This document shows positions 1 to 8,123 of a stretch of 64,000 nucleotides of DNA, piece by piece (positions within the stretch are counted from its first letter, which is position 1; every line of letters begins with the position of its first letter). This DNA comes from DYRG01 sp041161065 (GTDB lineage: Bacteria > Pseudomonadota > Gammaproteobacteria > Beggiatoales > Beggiatoaceae). The DNA is taken from the NCBI GenBank assembly GCA_041161065.1, contig JBEAVE010000034.1, positions 1 to 64,000 on the forward strand, written 5' to 3'. Position numbers and translations under genes: made by a program. Under the pieces are notes generated by a model. That model was not told the DNA's origin, ran no database searches, and saw only the letters and a list, made by a program, of their open reading frames with translations.

Positions 1-2
1 CA

Positions 3-209
3 GAAGCCCGTGAGAAATCGGGTATAGAAACCACCGCTACCTTTCACGAGATTAGAGCATTAAGTGCCCATTTATACGAGGAAGCAGGTATTGATAAAAA
101 GCACATTCAAATGCTGCTAGGTCACACCACAGAAAAGATGACAGAACACTACTTAGAAGGGCATGGAGAGAAATGGACAGAGGTCACGGCAACTGATTTA
201 TTTTGGTAA
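3..209 (+). CDS. Tyrosine recombinase/phage integrase, C-terminal fragment (cut by window start)
   Basis: This is the last 68 residues of a tyrosine recombinase. The frame is open from the window edge to a TAA at 207-209. Visible motifs are HEIRALSAHLY (box-II-like H-x-x-R), LLGHTTEKMTEHY (second conserved His and the likely nucleophilic Tyr), and a short basic/aromatic tail ending DLFW. Such enzymes integrate and excise mobile elements by site-specific recombination. Fifty bases downstream lies a tRNA 3'-end remnant, the usual attachment site of this family, which suggests that an integrated element ends here. Whether the N-terminal part is intact cannot be seen. Confidence 0.85.
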   Translation, partial: EAREKSGIETTATFHEIRALSAHLYEEAGIDKKHIQMLLGHTTEKMTEHYLEGHGEKWTEVTATDLFW

Positions 210-670
210 AATATTGGTAAGTCGTGGGGAGGAGGTTTGTAAGTAATTGATTTATAATGCCTGAGAGAGGAATCGAACCTCCGACCTACTGATTTTACAT
301 CAGTAGGATCAAGAATTGAATAAGTTGTTTTTAACGTCACTTTTTCATTTAAAAATTCGTAGATTTCTATGCTAAAAGGATCGATCAATAATCCATAACG
401 CATTTTAGCATTTCTTAAATATTCGCCTAACTGAAATCGTGCTGCTCCATCTATTTTTGTTTTAGCAGATTTTACTTCAATAAAAAACTCTATGTTTCTT
501 AGACGATCCTCAATGTAGAAATCCACCCTTCTATTTCCCATATTAGGCACTTTATATTCGGGTTGCCAAATATAATGAGGTTCTCCTTTGGGCATTAATC
601 GTTCAAATATCACATTCACTAAATGTACAGAAACATAGGCTTCATTATTCCAATTTTCTGATAAAGACAT
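149..670 (-). CDS. PD-(D/E)XK nuclease-like protein, C-terminus replaced at the att remnant
   Basis: The first ~120 residues look like the N-terminal endonuclease-like domain of type I restriction R subunits and related proteins. They carry a D (about residue 50, in RRVDFY) followed by an E-x-K (IEVK, about residues 65-67), the PD-(D/E)XK core, then an alpha-beta continuation (QLGEYLRNAKMRYGLLID). From about residue 125 the reading frame runs through the tRNA remnant and then into sequence antisense to the integrase end, so the last ~48 residues are probably not native. The likely history is truncation of a longer gene by element integration. Function (restriction-like or other nuclease) is not established. 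Start ATG at 670. Confidence 0.6.
   Translation of the reverse strand: MSLSENWNNEAYVSVHLVNVIFERLMPKGEPHYIWQPEYKVPNMGNRRVDFYIEDRLRNIEFFIEVKSAKTKIDGAARFQLGEYLRNAKMRYGLLIDPFSIEIYEFLNEKVTLKTTYSILDPTDVKSVGRRFDSSLRHYKSITYKPPPHDLPIFYQNKSVAVTSVHFSPCPSK
258..296 (-). other. tRNA 3'-half remnant, probable attachment site (att)
   Basis: Read on the minus strand this stretch has a tRNA T-arm (stem GGAGG, loop TTCGATT, stem CCTCT), the 3' acceptor strand CTCAGGC, an A discriminator, and upstream AATCAGTAGGTC, typical of the 3' anticodon stem and variable loop of a bacterial tRNA-Thr. No D-arm or 5' acceptor strand follows upstream, and the putative anticodon loop lacks U33, so it is not a functional tRNA. 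A 3' tRNA piece next to an integrase end is the classic trace of integration at a tRNA gene. The isoacceptor assignment is tentative. Confidence 0.7.
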
Positions 671-791
671 GATTATTCCTTTGGTTTTTTCTAAATTAAA
701 AGCGGGATTATTCTACACTAATTTTTCAAGCGATCTAATAGATTTATCTTTATAAAGTCGAATAAATGTGAGTAAAATTTATAGCTAACTC

Positions 792-893
792 ATTGAAATA
801 TAAAGCTAATCACTCAATCACTATACCACTATCAAAAAAAGTATTTAGCTTTGCTGGTATATAAGCGGTGAGTGACGGTCTTTATATTTCAAT
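792..893. repeat. 102-bp imperfect palindrome (MITE-like or cruciform)
   Basis: The outer arms are a perfect 14-bp inverted repeat, ATTGAAATATAAAG at 792-805 and its complement at 880-893. Nested inside are TCACTCA (810-816) with TGAGTGA (869-875), and TATACCA (822-828) with TGGTATA (855-861). The pairing order is preserved with small internal loops. The element fills most of the gene-free stretch between the nuclease-like gene and the CAP gene. No target-site duplication is evident. It could be a small non-autonomous element or a structured transcript end. Confidence 0.6.
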
Positions 894-940
894 TGGTTAG
901 ATCAAAATTTCACCCAGCTTTACACCACCATCCCCTCAAT

Positions 941-1462
941 TTAATAAGGTTTCTGACCGCGATAATTGCCTGCAGGGTTGTAATTACAAACCCACACTTG
1001 ACTGAAATCCCCACAAATTGCCATTCCACAACCCACTTCTGTCGTTGTTTTCCAAACCACTTGCGTGTAATGTCCACACATCTTACCCATCGTGCAACTG
1101 TTTGAATCATAAGTATAATCTTTTACTTCATTTCCCCAACTGTCTACTGCTTTGGTGGGAGAAATATTTTGAGCAACTTTACGTCCATCTGAATAACTTA
1201 ATGGACTTGCCCAATACAAATTTTCTCCATAGTTATTTGTACTGTGTTGCATTTTACAGTTTTGGGTTTTCAAATGATCAGCCCATGTTTGTGCGACATC
1301 AGCTAATTTGCTCGACCAAACTAAAGATGGAGAACCCACTTTTTCTCGCCAGTTGTTATGCGCTGAAACCATTTCTTGTTGCTGCGTATTGTTTAAAGCA
1401 GTTGCTCCCAATACATTTTGACTAACTAATACTGCGGCGGCTGCAATTGAAATATAACGCAT
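941..1462 (-). CDS. Secreted CAP (SCP/PR-1) domain protein
   Basis: A 173-residue protein with a signal peptide (MRYISIAAAAVLVSQNVLGA, cleavage after about residue 20) followed by a single CAP domain. CAP signatures are visible: the HNNWR helix, a GENLYW segment, the GHYTQVVWKTTTEVGCG core, and VCNYNPAGNY near the end. Conserved His and Glu residues of the CAP cavity and several Cys are present, consistent with an exported disulphide-bonded protein. Bacterial CAP proteins are extracellular and mostly of unknown role. It stands alone, with 13 bases between its start and the stop of the upstream kinase gene, which could place it in the same transcript. Confidence 0.85.
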   Translation of the reverse strand: MRYISIAAAAVLVSQNVLGATALNNTQQQEMVSAHNNWREKVGSPSLVWSSKLADVAQTWADHLKTQNCKMQHSTNNYGENLYWASPLSYSDGRKVAQNISPTKAVDSWGNEVKDYTYDSNSCTMGKMCGHYTQVVWKTTTEVGCGMAICGDFSQVWVCNYNPAGNYRGQKPY

Positions 1463-1475
1463 GATTATTCTCCTT

Positions 1476-2558
1476 TTAAGGTTTTTCTAAGGGTAAAGTA
1501 AAGAAAAAACACGAACCTTGTTGGGGTTCACTTTTAACACCGACTTCCCCGCCGTGTGCTTCAACAATTCTTTTCACAATGGCTAATCCTAAACCGGTAC
1601 TTTTCTCTCCGCCCGTCGGTTTGCTACCTAATTTTGCGAAATGCCCAAATAAGCGGTGTTGTTTATCCAAAGGAATCCCCATTCCTTCATCTTGCACAGC
1701 AATTTTTACACACTTTTCCTCTATTTCTAATTTAACGTAAATGCTCGTATTTTTAGGAGAATATTTAATGGCATTGCTCACCAAATTATCAATCACTTGA
1801 CCAATCCGATCTCGATCAAATTGCAATAAAAGTTTCTCAGGAAATTGGGTTTGAATAGAAATGTTTTTTTGCTGTGCTGTGAGGGTAATTAAACGAATTC
1901 GATAAGCGATATGTTGCACTAAATCAAATTCGCCAATATGTAAATCAAATTTACCACTTTCAATCACGCTAATATCCAATAAATCATTTAAGGTAAATAA
2001 CATTTCATTACTCACCTGATAAATAATATTTAGAAACTCTTGTTTGCTATTTTCATCTAAAGGTGTATTTAAGAGCAATTGGCTAAAACCAATAATGGAC
2101 GTTAAAGGATTTCTCAAATCATGCGCTGCCATACCCAGAAACTTATTTTTTTGTTCATCGAGTTCTAATAACCGTTGTTGATAATCTAAAATACGATTTC
2201 CTACATTTAAGCGACTGCGTAATTCCTCTGGTTGAACGGGCTTAGAAAGAAAATCATCAGCCCCTGCATCTAATCCTGTCACAATATCTTCTTTAGAATT
2301 TTTGCTTGTCAATAAAATGACATAAATAAAAGGAAGTTTCTCGGTGTTTTTAATTAATTGACATAATTCAATGCCGTCCATATTCGGCATCATCCAATCC
2401 AATAACGCCAAACGGGGGGCATTTGTTTTATCTTGACAAATAATATCCCACGCTTGTTGTCCATCAACCGCAGAAATAGGTTGATACCCCCAACTTGTTA
2501 GCCATTCCTCTAACATTAAGCGAGAAATCATAGCATCTTCAGCAATTAATACTTTCAT
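1476..2558 (-). CDS. Hybrid sensor: receiver domain followed by histidine kinase
   Basis: A 360-residue cytoplasmic protein with the order REC-HisKA-HATPase. The receiver (about 2-120) has the acidic pair in IAEDA, phosphoacceptor D54 (LLDWMMP) and Lys in LSKP. HisKA follows with H146 (AAHDLRNP), then N-box DNLVSNAIKYS, G1 box DEGMGIP and G2 box TGLGLAI. The start is placed at the ATG at 2558, which overlaps the TGA of the preceding large kinase gene in an ATGA arrangement, so the two are translationally coupled. A kinase with an N-terminal receiver is normally itself the target of an upstream phosphorelay. The neighbour ends in an Hpt domain, which could supply the phosphate. A second transmitter output partner is not visible. 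Confidence 0.9.
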   Translation of the reverse strand: MKVLIAEDAMISRLMLEEWLTSWGYQPISAVDGQQAWDIICQDKTNAPRLALLDWMMPNMDGIELCQLIKNTEKLPFIYVILLTSKNSKEDIVTGLDAGADDFLSKPVQPEELRSRLNVGNRILDYQQRLLELDEQKNKFLGMAAHDLRNPLTSIIGFSQLLLNTPLDENSKQEFLNIIYQVSNEMLFTLNDLLDISVIESGKFDLHIGEFDLVQHIAYRIRLITLTAQQKNISIQTQFPEKLLLQFDRDRIGQVIDNLVSNAIKYSPKNTSIYVKLEIEEKCVKIAVQDEGMGIPLDKQHRLFGHFAKLGSKPTGGEKSTGLGLAIVKRIVEAHGGEVGVKSEPQQGSCFFFTLPLEKP

Positions 2559-5500
2559 TTTAAGAGATCGTCCCAGTTTATAGTGAGCCAATGTTGTTTG
2601 AGTTGTTCAAATTCTACTTTAAGCAACGGTAATATTTCTTTTGCAGTTTTGGGCTGTTTTTTCTTTGTAGCTTGTTCGCCATAAAATGCACATTCACCCA
2701 ACCGTTGCGCGCCAACATTTCGAGATTCACCTTTAATAGAATGATAGATGCGTTCTATAGTTTTAGAATCGTCAAAAGTATTTAAAAGTTGTGCAAGTTT
2801 CTCAATTTGGGCAGCGGTATCTTCTAAAAACATCGCCACGACTTTTTTCAATAAACTCAAATTACCAATCACCACGCGGCGTAATTGTGTTTCATCAAAA
2901 ATCGGTAATTCTTTAAAATCGACAAGTTTTTCTTCCGATTTTTCTTGAGGGGTTGTTAGATTTTTTGAAACGGTTTGTTGTTCGGGTAATTTACGGTGGT
3001 AGTATTTGTCAATTAAGCCGGATAATTGATCGATACCAAAGGGTTTAGCCAAATAATCATTCATACCAGCTTCTAAACAGCGTTCTTTATCCTCTTTCAT
3101 TGCATTTGCAGTAACGGCAATAATAGGGGTTGGAATTGTAATATTGTACTCTTTTTCGTAATGACGAATCCACTGTGTTGCTTCAAAGCCGTCCATTTCT
3201 GGCATTTGCACGTCCATAAAGATTAAATCATAAGTTTTTCCTGCATGAATAGCATTTTGCCATGTTTGCAAAGCCTGACACCCCGTCGCCGCCATATCTA
3301 TTTGACAATTCAAACGTTGCAACATATTGGCAGCAACCATCGAATTGATTTCATTATCCTCTGTCAATAAAACCCGAATAGCATTTTCATTTTCTATGGG
3401 TGGTTCTATCGTTATTTTAGGAGAAACTAAAGCGTGTTTTTTCATGGTAGGCAGATCAATATGCGTGGTGAGATTAAGCCAAGTTGGAGGAGATTGTTGT
3501 TGTTGATATTCCGCGTACAAACATTCTAAAACGGATTGAAATTGTGTTCTAGATAAGGGTTTGAACAAATACCCAGAAAACCCGTTTGCAATCAAATTTT
3601 CATTATCAGGAATATTTGCCGCCGAAGAAAGCATTATCAAACACAATTGCTTAAAGCGAGAATCTTGGCGAATTTGCGCACCCAAATGAAGACCATCGGT
3701 TTCTGGCATCAAATAATCTACAATAGCTAACCAATAAGGATTTCCTGCCGTTTGAGCAGCCGTTAATGCTTGCAAAGCAATTTGTGCATTGGGTACAGCC
3801 GTGCAATGCACTTTCATACTATTGAGTTGCTCTGTTAGAATTTGGCGATTAATCGCATTATCATCGATGACTAAAATGTCCGTATTTGAAATGTCCGCAC
3901 GCGGTTGTAAAAAGGTTTCAGGTTCTTCTGGCAATGTTTCAACAGGTAAGGGCAATACAAAACGAAAAATTGAACCCTGATCTAGAACACTACTCACACT
4001 AATGTGACCCCCCATCAGTTCCACTAATTGATGACAAATCGTTAAACCCAATCCAGAACCCCCAAATTTTCGAGTTGTCGACGCATCAGCTTGGGTAAAT
4101 TTTTCAAATATCAAATGCAAATGATTCGATGGAATTCCAATCCCCGTATCTTCTATTTGAAAAGCGATTTGTGCAATGTTACTGTGCAAAGGAGGTTGCT
4201 GCACACAAGTTACGCTCATTAAAATGTGTCCCCGCTCAGTAAATTTAATGGCATTTCCAATCAAATTAGTTAAAATTTGGCGCAGACGACCAGCATCGGT
4301 TTTCACGCCACGCGGGGTATCTGGAGAAAAATGCACCAACATTTCTAATCCTTTCGCGGCGGCATTCATACCCAATAAACGTCCCACATCTAATACCGCC
4401 ATTTCTAAATCAAAAATGCTGGGTTCTAAAACCAATTTTCCCGCTTCAATTTTTGAGAAATCTAAAATGTCATTCAACAAAGTTAAAAGCGCGTGCGCCG
4501 AGCGATGAATCGTGGTTGCGTATTCGAGTTGTTTATTGCCTAATTCAGTGGTTAAAAGCAATTCTGTCATACCAATTACGCCATTCATAGGTGTACGAAT
4601 TTCGTGGCTCATATTTGCGAGGAATTCGCTTTTTGCTCGAGCGGCAGCTTCAGCAGATTCTTTTGCTTGTTGTAAAATCGCTTCGGTTTGTTTTTGTTCG
4701 GTAATATCGCGCCCGACTGCCTGATTTTCTAAATGCACTTGATGCTCACTAATTAAAGCTCGATAAACCCACTGTTGCCAACGCATATTACCATTTGAAA
4801 GGGTAATACGATGCTCAAGAATAATCATTGATTTTGATAGCCCAAGTTCATCGAGTTGTTGTTTTATTTTCTCATGGTTTTCGGGTTTCAAAATAGAAAG
4901 AAATTGTTTGCCTAATAATTCAACTTCGGGTTGTTGTAAATAACGGCAATAAGCGTGATTGACAAAGGTGAGAACCCCATTAGGCAAGAAACGGCAAATC
5001 AGTTCTGTTTGATCTTCAACAATTGCTCGATATTGGGCTTCACGAGTTTGTAGCGCGCGGGTGACTTTTTCACTGCGTTCATCGGCGCGCCTTGCTAATA
5101 ACAACATCACCAAAATAAATGCGCTAAACAAACAAAAAATAATGACCACTTGATCCCAAACATCTTGTTGCTGGTTTCTAAACATTTCATTGGGGTAAAT
5201 CGCAACCAAGTTCCAATGGGTATCAGAAACGGGGATTTCTAATAAAATTCGGCGTTGTTGATCGGGGGTTAAATAAAATTTCTCACCGGGTTTGAGATCA
5301 TTAGTAAAACGGGTGCTGACTTCGATACGGTTTTTGTCATCACGATCGACGAGCATTAATTCATAAGCGTGGGGCTTTCCATCACGGAGGAATTTTGCTA
5401 ATACGGTTGGACGAAAACTTAAGCAAAACCAACCTGATATTTTAGTATCGTGCCAATATGCGCCGACATCAAAATGGTGAGATTCGCTATCAAAATAGAT

Positions 5501-5941
5501 ATATAACGGGCGTTTCAAGGAGAAACGTTCTTTGAATTGTTTATTGGTTGCACACAATTCGCTAATGGGGGATTCAAAATGATCTAAGAGAGGTCGACCT
5601 TGTTGGTCTGAAATACTAAATGCCAGCGAGGTAGGAAAATAGTCTTTAATTAGGCGAGAAAGCTCGATATGATTTTCATTATTTTCAGGACGTTGGGCGA
5701 GATTAGCGATGGTTTCTGCATGATGGCGGACAAATAATTCCACCCGCCGCTGTTCTTCGAATAAGAAATGAGAAATTTGGCTCGACACGCCTTGCAATGC
5801 GCTTTGTGCGGTTAAACGTTGGTGCTGTCGGAAATCTTCGAGGCGCACCTGCCCAATCCAACTGAGCACAATGACCAACAAAATCAACGTACCAATACTA
5901 AATTCAAACACATAGGATTTCGAAAACTTTAACTTTTTCAT
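2555..5941 (-). CDS. Large hybrid histidine kinase with PAS, two receivers and an Hpt domain
   Basis: A 1128-residue inner-membrane kinase of the BarA/tripartite kind. TM1 lies near residues 14-34. A periplasmic sensor region of about 230 residues follows, then TM2 (near 270-290, VVIIFCLFSAFILVMLLL), a PAS domain, and HisKA with H446 (NMSHEIRTP). The HATPase has NLIGNAIKF, DTGIGIP and GGSGLGL. REC1 has D742 (VDYLMPETDG), REC2 has D910 (FMDVQMPEMDG) and Hpt has H1067 (HSIKGESRNVG). All phosphorelay residues are present. The start at 5941 (MKKLKFSK) gives a normal N-terminus; an upstream in-frame extension would be unlike the family. It is coupled by ATGA overlap to the REC-kinase gene downstream and divergent from metG. 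Confidence 0.9.
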   Translation of the reverse strand: MKKLKFSKSYVFEFSIGTLILLVIVLSWIGQVRLEDFRQHQRLTAQSALQGVSSQISHFLFEEQRRVELFVRHHAETIANLAQRPENNENHIELSRLIKDYFPTSLAFSISDQQGRPLLDHFESPISELCATNKQFKERFSLKRPLYIYFDSESHHFDVGAYWHDTKISGWFCLSFRPTVLAKFLRDGKPHAYELMLVDRDDKNRIEVSTRFTNDLKPGEKFYLTPDQQRRILLEIPVSDTHWNLVAIYPNEMFRNQQQDVWDQVVIIFCLFSAFILVMLLLARRADERSEKVTRALQTREAQYRAIVEDQTELICRFLPNGVLTFVNHAYCRYLQQPEVELLGKQFLSILKPENHEKIKQQLDELGLSKSMIILEHRITLSNGNMRWQQWVYRALISEHQVHLENQAVGRDITEQKQTEAILQQAKESAEAAARAKSEFLANMSHEIRTPMNGVIGMTELLLTTELGNKQLEYATTIHRSAHALLTLLNDILDFSKIEAGKLVLEPSIFDLEMAVLDVGRLLGMNAAAKGLEMLVHFSPDTPRGVKTDAGRLRQILTNLIGNAIKFTERGHILMSVTCVQQPPLHSNIAQIAFQIEDTGIGIPSNHLHLIFEKFTQADASTTRKFGGSGLGLTICHQLVELMGGHISVSSVLDQGSIFRFVLPLPVETLPEEPETFLQPRADISNTDILVIDDNAINRQILTEQLNSMKVHCTAVPNAQIALQALTAAQTAGNPYWLAIVDYLMPETDGLHLGAQIRQDSRFKQLCLIMLSSAANIPDNENLIANGFSGYLFKPLSRTQFQSVLECLYAEYQQQQSPPTWLNLTTHIDLPTMKKHALVSPKITIEPPIENENAIRVLLTEDNEINSMVAANMLQRLNCQIDMAATGCQALQTWQNAIHAGKTYDLIFMDVQMPEMDGFEATQWIRHYEKEYNITIPTPIIAVTANAMKEDKERCLEAGMNDYLAKPFGIDQLSGLIDKYYHRKLPEQQTVSKNLTTPQEKSEEKLVDFKELPIFDETQLRRVVIGNLSLLKKVVAMFLEDTAAQIEKLAQLLNTFDDSKTIERIYHSIKGESRNVGAQRLGECAFYGEQATKKKQPKTAKEILPLLKVEFEQLKQHWLTINWDDLLK

Positions 5942-5978
5942 TGATAGGACTAACCTGACTGCCTTTCTTGGCGTGTAA

Positions 5979-5993
5979 TTGTTATGATAACAA
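5979..5993. promoter_or_regulatory. 15-bp perfect palindrome in the metG/kinase divergent region
   Basis: TTGTTAT-G-ATAACAA sits in the 98-bp gap between the divergent kinase and metG starts. It contains TATGAT at 5983-5988, a plausible metG -10 element with only a weak -35 at the proper distance. A perfect dyad overlapping a -10 is a reasonable candidate operator; the binding protein is unknown. Confidence 0.4.
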
Positions 5994-6039
5994 AGATAGC
6001 AACTTTTCGACAAAACGCTTTAACCTTTGGACTTTACTT

Positions 6040-8073
6040 ATGCAAAAAAGAACGATTTTAATGACCAGCGCGCTGCCTTATGCCAATGGACCCATTCATT
6101 TAGGACACCTCGTGGAATATATCCAAACCGACATTTGGGCGCGTTTTCAGCGTTTGCGCGGGCACGAAGCCTATTATGTGTGCGCCGATGACGCGCATGG
6201 CACGCCAATTATGCTGCGCGCGCAACACGAAGGCATTTCGCCCGAAACCCTCATCGCCAAGATGAGCACGCTCCACCAAGCCGATTTCGCCGATTTCGCC
6301 ATTCATTTTGACAATTATTATTCAACACATTCGCCCGAAAATCGCTATTTTGCCGAACATGTTTATAACGGTTTGCGCGATAAAGGTCATATCGAACGCC
6401 GAACAATCCAGCAAGCCTTTGATCCCGTTAAACAAATGTTTTTACCCGACCGTTTCATTCGCGGCGAATGTCCAAAATGCGGCGCAAAAGACCAATACGG
6501 CGACAGCTGCGAAATCTGCGGCGCAACCTATTCGCCCACCGAATTGAAAAACCCCATTTCTGCGATTTCTGGCGCAACCCCCGTCAATAAAGAATCTGAA
6601 CATTTGTTTGTGAGCTTAGGTAATTTTGAGGAAATGCTCAAAAAATGGATGAATCAAGGCACATTACAACCCGCCGTTATTCACAAATTAAGTGAATGGT
6701 TTGAAGCGGGATTACAATCTTGGGATATTTCGCGTGATGCCCCATATTTTGGTTTTGAAATCCCCGATGCCCCTAATAAATATTTCTATGTGTGGTTAGA
6801 CGCACCCATTGGTTATTTAGCCAGTTTCAAGAATCTTTGCGATAGAAACGGATTAGATTTTGATCGTTTCTGGAATCCCGACAGTTCTGCCGAAGTGTAC
6901 CATTTCATTGGAAAAGATATTATTTATTTCCACGCGCTATTTTGGCCCGCTTTATTGTTTGGAGGAAATTTCCGCAAACCCACCGCCATTTTTGCGCATG
7001 GTTTCTTAACCGTCGATGGGCAAAAAATGTCTAAATCTCGTGGAACATTTATTACCGCCCGCAGCTATTTAAATCATTTGAATCCTGAATATTTACGCTA
7101 TTACTTTGCCGCAAAATTATCGTCAAGCATTGATGATATCGATTTGAATTTAGAAGATTTTTCACAACGAGTGAATGCAGATTTGGTAGGAAAAGTGGTT
7201 AATATCGCCAGTCGTTGCGCAGGTTTTATTACGAAAAACTTTGCAGGTCAATTATCTCCAGCATTACACCAACCTGATTTATTTGAACAATTCATCGCCA
7301 AAGGAGAAGAAATTGCTCAAGATTATGAAAACCGCGATTATAGCAAAGCCGTTCGTGAAATTATGGCATTAGCGGATAAAGCAAATCAATACATCGATGA
7401 ATTTAAACCTTGGGTTATCGCAAAACAAAGTGGTCAAGAAAATTTATTACAAAGTGTTTGTACGCAAGGGTTGAATTTGTTTAATGTCATGATGGGTTAT
7501 TTGCAACCTATTTTACCCATCATGGCACAAAAAGTTGAACTGTTTTTGAATGCCCCAATTGCTTGGAAACCTCGCCCCTTATTAGCACATCAAATTGCCA
7601 CTTTTCAACCGTTAATGACCCGTTTAGACCCTAAACAACTCGATGCAATGTTGAATGAAAATAAACCCTCAACCCCTGTCGAAGAAAAACCGAAGAAAAT
7701 ACCCAAAAAAATGGAACAACCTGCATTTGAACCGATTAAAGAAACCATCGATGTTGAAACCTTTGGAAAAATAGATTTGCGGATCGCCAAAATTGTGGAA
7801 GCAAATACAGTGGAAGGGGCGGATAAATTATTGCAATTAACCTTAGATGTCGGCGAAGGAAAAACGCGCAATGTTTTCGCAGGAATCAAATCCGCTTATA
7901 GTGATTTGAATAGTTTGAAGAACCGCCATGTGGTAATGGTTGCAAATTTAGCTCCGCGTCAAATGAAATTTGGTTTGTCGGAAGGCATGGTTTTAGCGGC
8001 GGGCGATGGGAAAGGTGGTTTATTTCTCGTTTCTCCCGACGACGGCGCGCAAGCGGGTAATCGCGTGAAATAA
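6040..8073 (+). CDS. metG: Methionyl-tRNA synthetase (MetG, dimeric form)
   Basis: A 677-residue class I synthetase that charges tRNA-Met with methionine. The HIGH box reads HLGH (residues 20-23). The zinc knuckle is CPKC...CEIC, a four-cysteine arrangement, and KMSKS is at residues 329-333. After the anticodon-binding helices and a Lys/Pro-rich linker there is a C-terminal tRNA-binding/dimerisation domain from about residue 575 (FGKIDLRIAKIVEA, NLAPRQMKFGLSEGM). The length matches the E. coli-type enzyme. The start is taken at ATG 6040, giving MQKRTILMTSALPYANG as in the family; an ATG 72 bases earlier would add an atypical extension. It is flanked by sensor-kinase genes with no obvious functional link. 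Confidence 0.97.
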   Translation: MQKRTILMTSALPYANGPIHLGHLVEYIQTDIWARFQRLRGHEAYYVCADDAHGTPIMLRAQHEGISPETLIAKMSTLHQADFADFAIHFDNYYSTHSPENRYFAEHVYNGLRDKGHIERRTIQQAFDPVKQMFLPDRFIRGECPKCGAKDQYGDSCEICGATYSPTELKNPISAISGATPVNKESEHLFVSLGNFEEMLKKWMNQGTLQPAVIHKLSEWFEAGLQSWDISRDAPYFGFEIPDAPNKYFYVWLDAPIGYLASFKNLCDRNGLDFDRFWNPDSSAEVYHFIGKDIIYFHALFWPALLFGGNFRKPTAIFAHGFLTVDGQKMSKSRGTFITARSYLNHLNPEYLRYYFAAKLSSSIDDIDLNLEDFSQRVNADLVGKVVNIASRCAGFITKNFAGQLSPALHQPDLFEQFIAKGEEIAQDYENRDYSKAVREIMALADKANQYIDEFKPWVIAKQSGQENLLQSVCTQGLNLFNVMMGYLQPILPIMAQKVELFLNAPIAWKPRPLLAHQIATFQPLMTRLDPKQLDAMLNENKPSTPVEEKPKKIPKKMEQPAFEPIKETIDVETFGKIDLRIAKIVEANTVEGADKLLQLTLDVGEGKTRNVFAGIKSAYSDLNSLKNRHVVMVANLAPRQMKFGLSEGMVLAAGDGKGGLFLVSPDDGAQAGNRVK

Positions 8074-8091
8074 TTTCTTTTAATTTTCTAA

Positions 8092-8123
8092 AATTTGTTC
8101 TTGCAAAAATGTGAGAACAAATT
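8092..8123. terminator. Hairpin between convergent metG and kinase genes
   Basis: A perfect 10-bp stem (AATTTGTTCT at 8092-8101, complement at 8114-8123) with a 12-nt loop lies between the metG stop and the convergent kinase stop, whose last codon overlaps the right arm. AT-rich flanks are present but there is no long T-run. It is a likely bidirectional terminator. Confidence 0.55.

Noticed and set aside
258..306. A functional tRNA gene on the minus strand
   Set aside because: Only the T-arm, 3' acceptor strand and part of the anticodon arm are present. There is no D-arm or 5' acceptor, and the anticodon loop lacks U33.
872..1425. Open frames on the plus strand opposite the CAP gene
   Set aside because: They have no family signal and lie antisense to a clear signal-peptide CAP protein.
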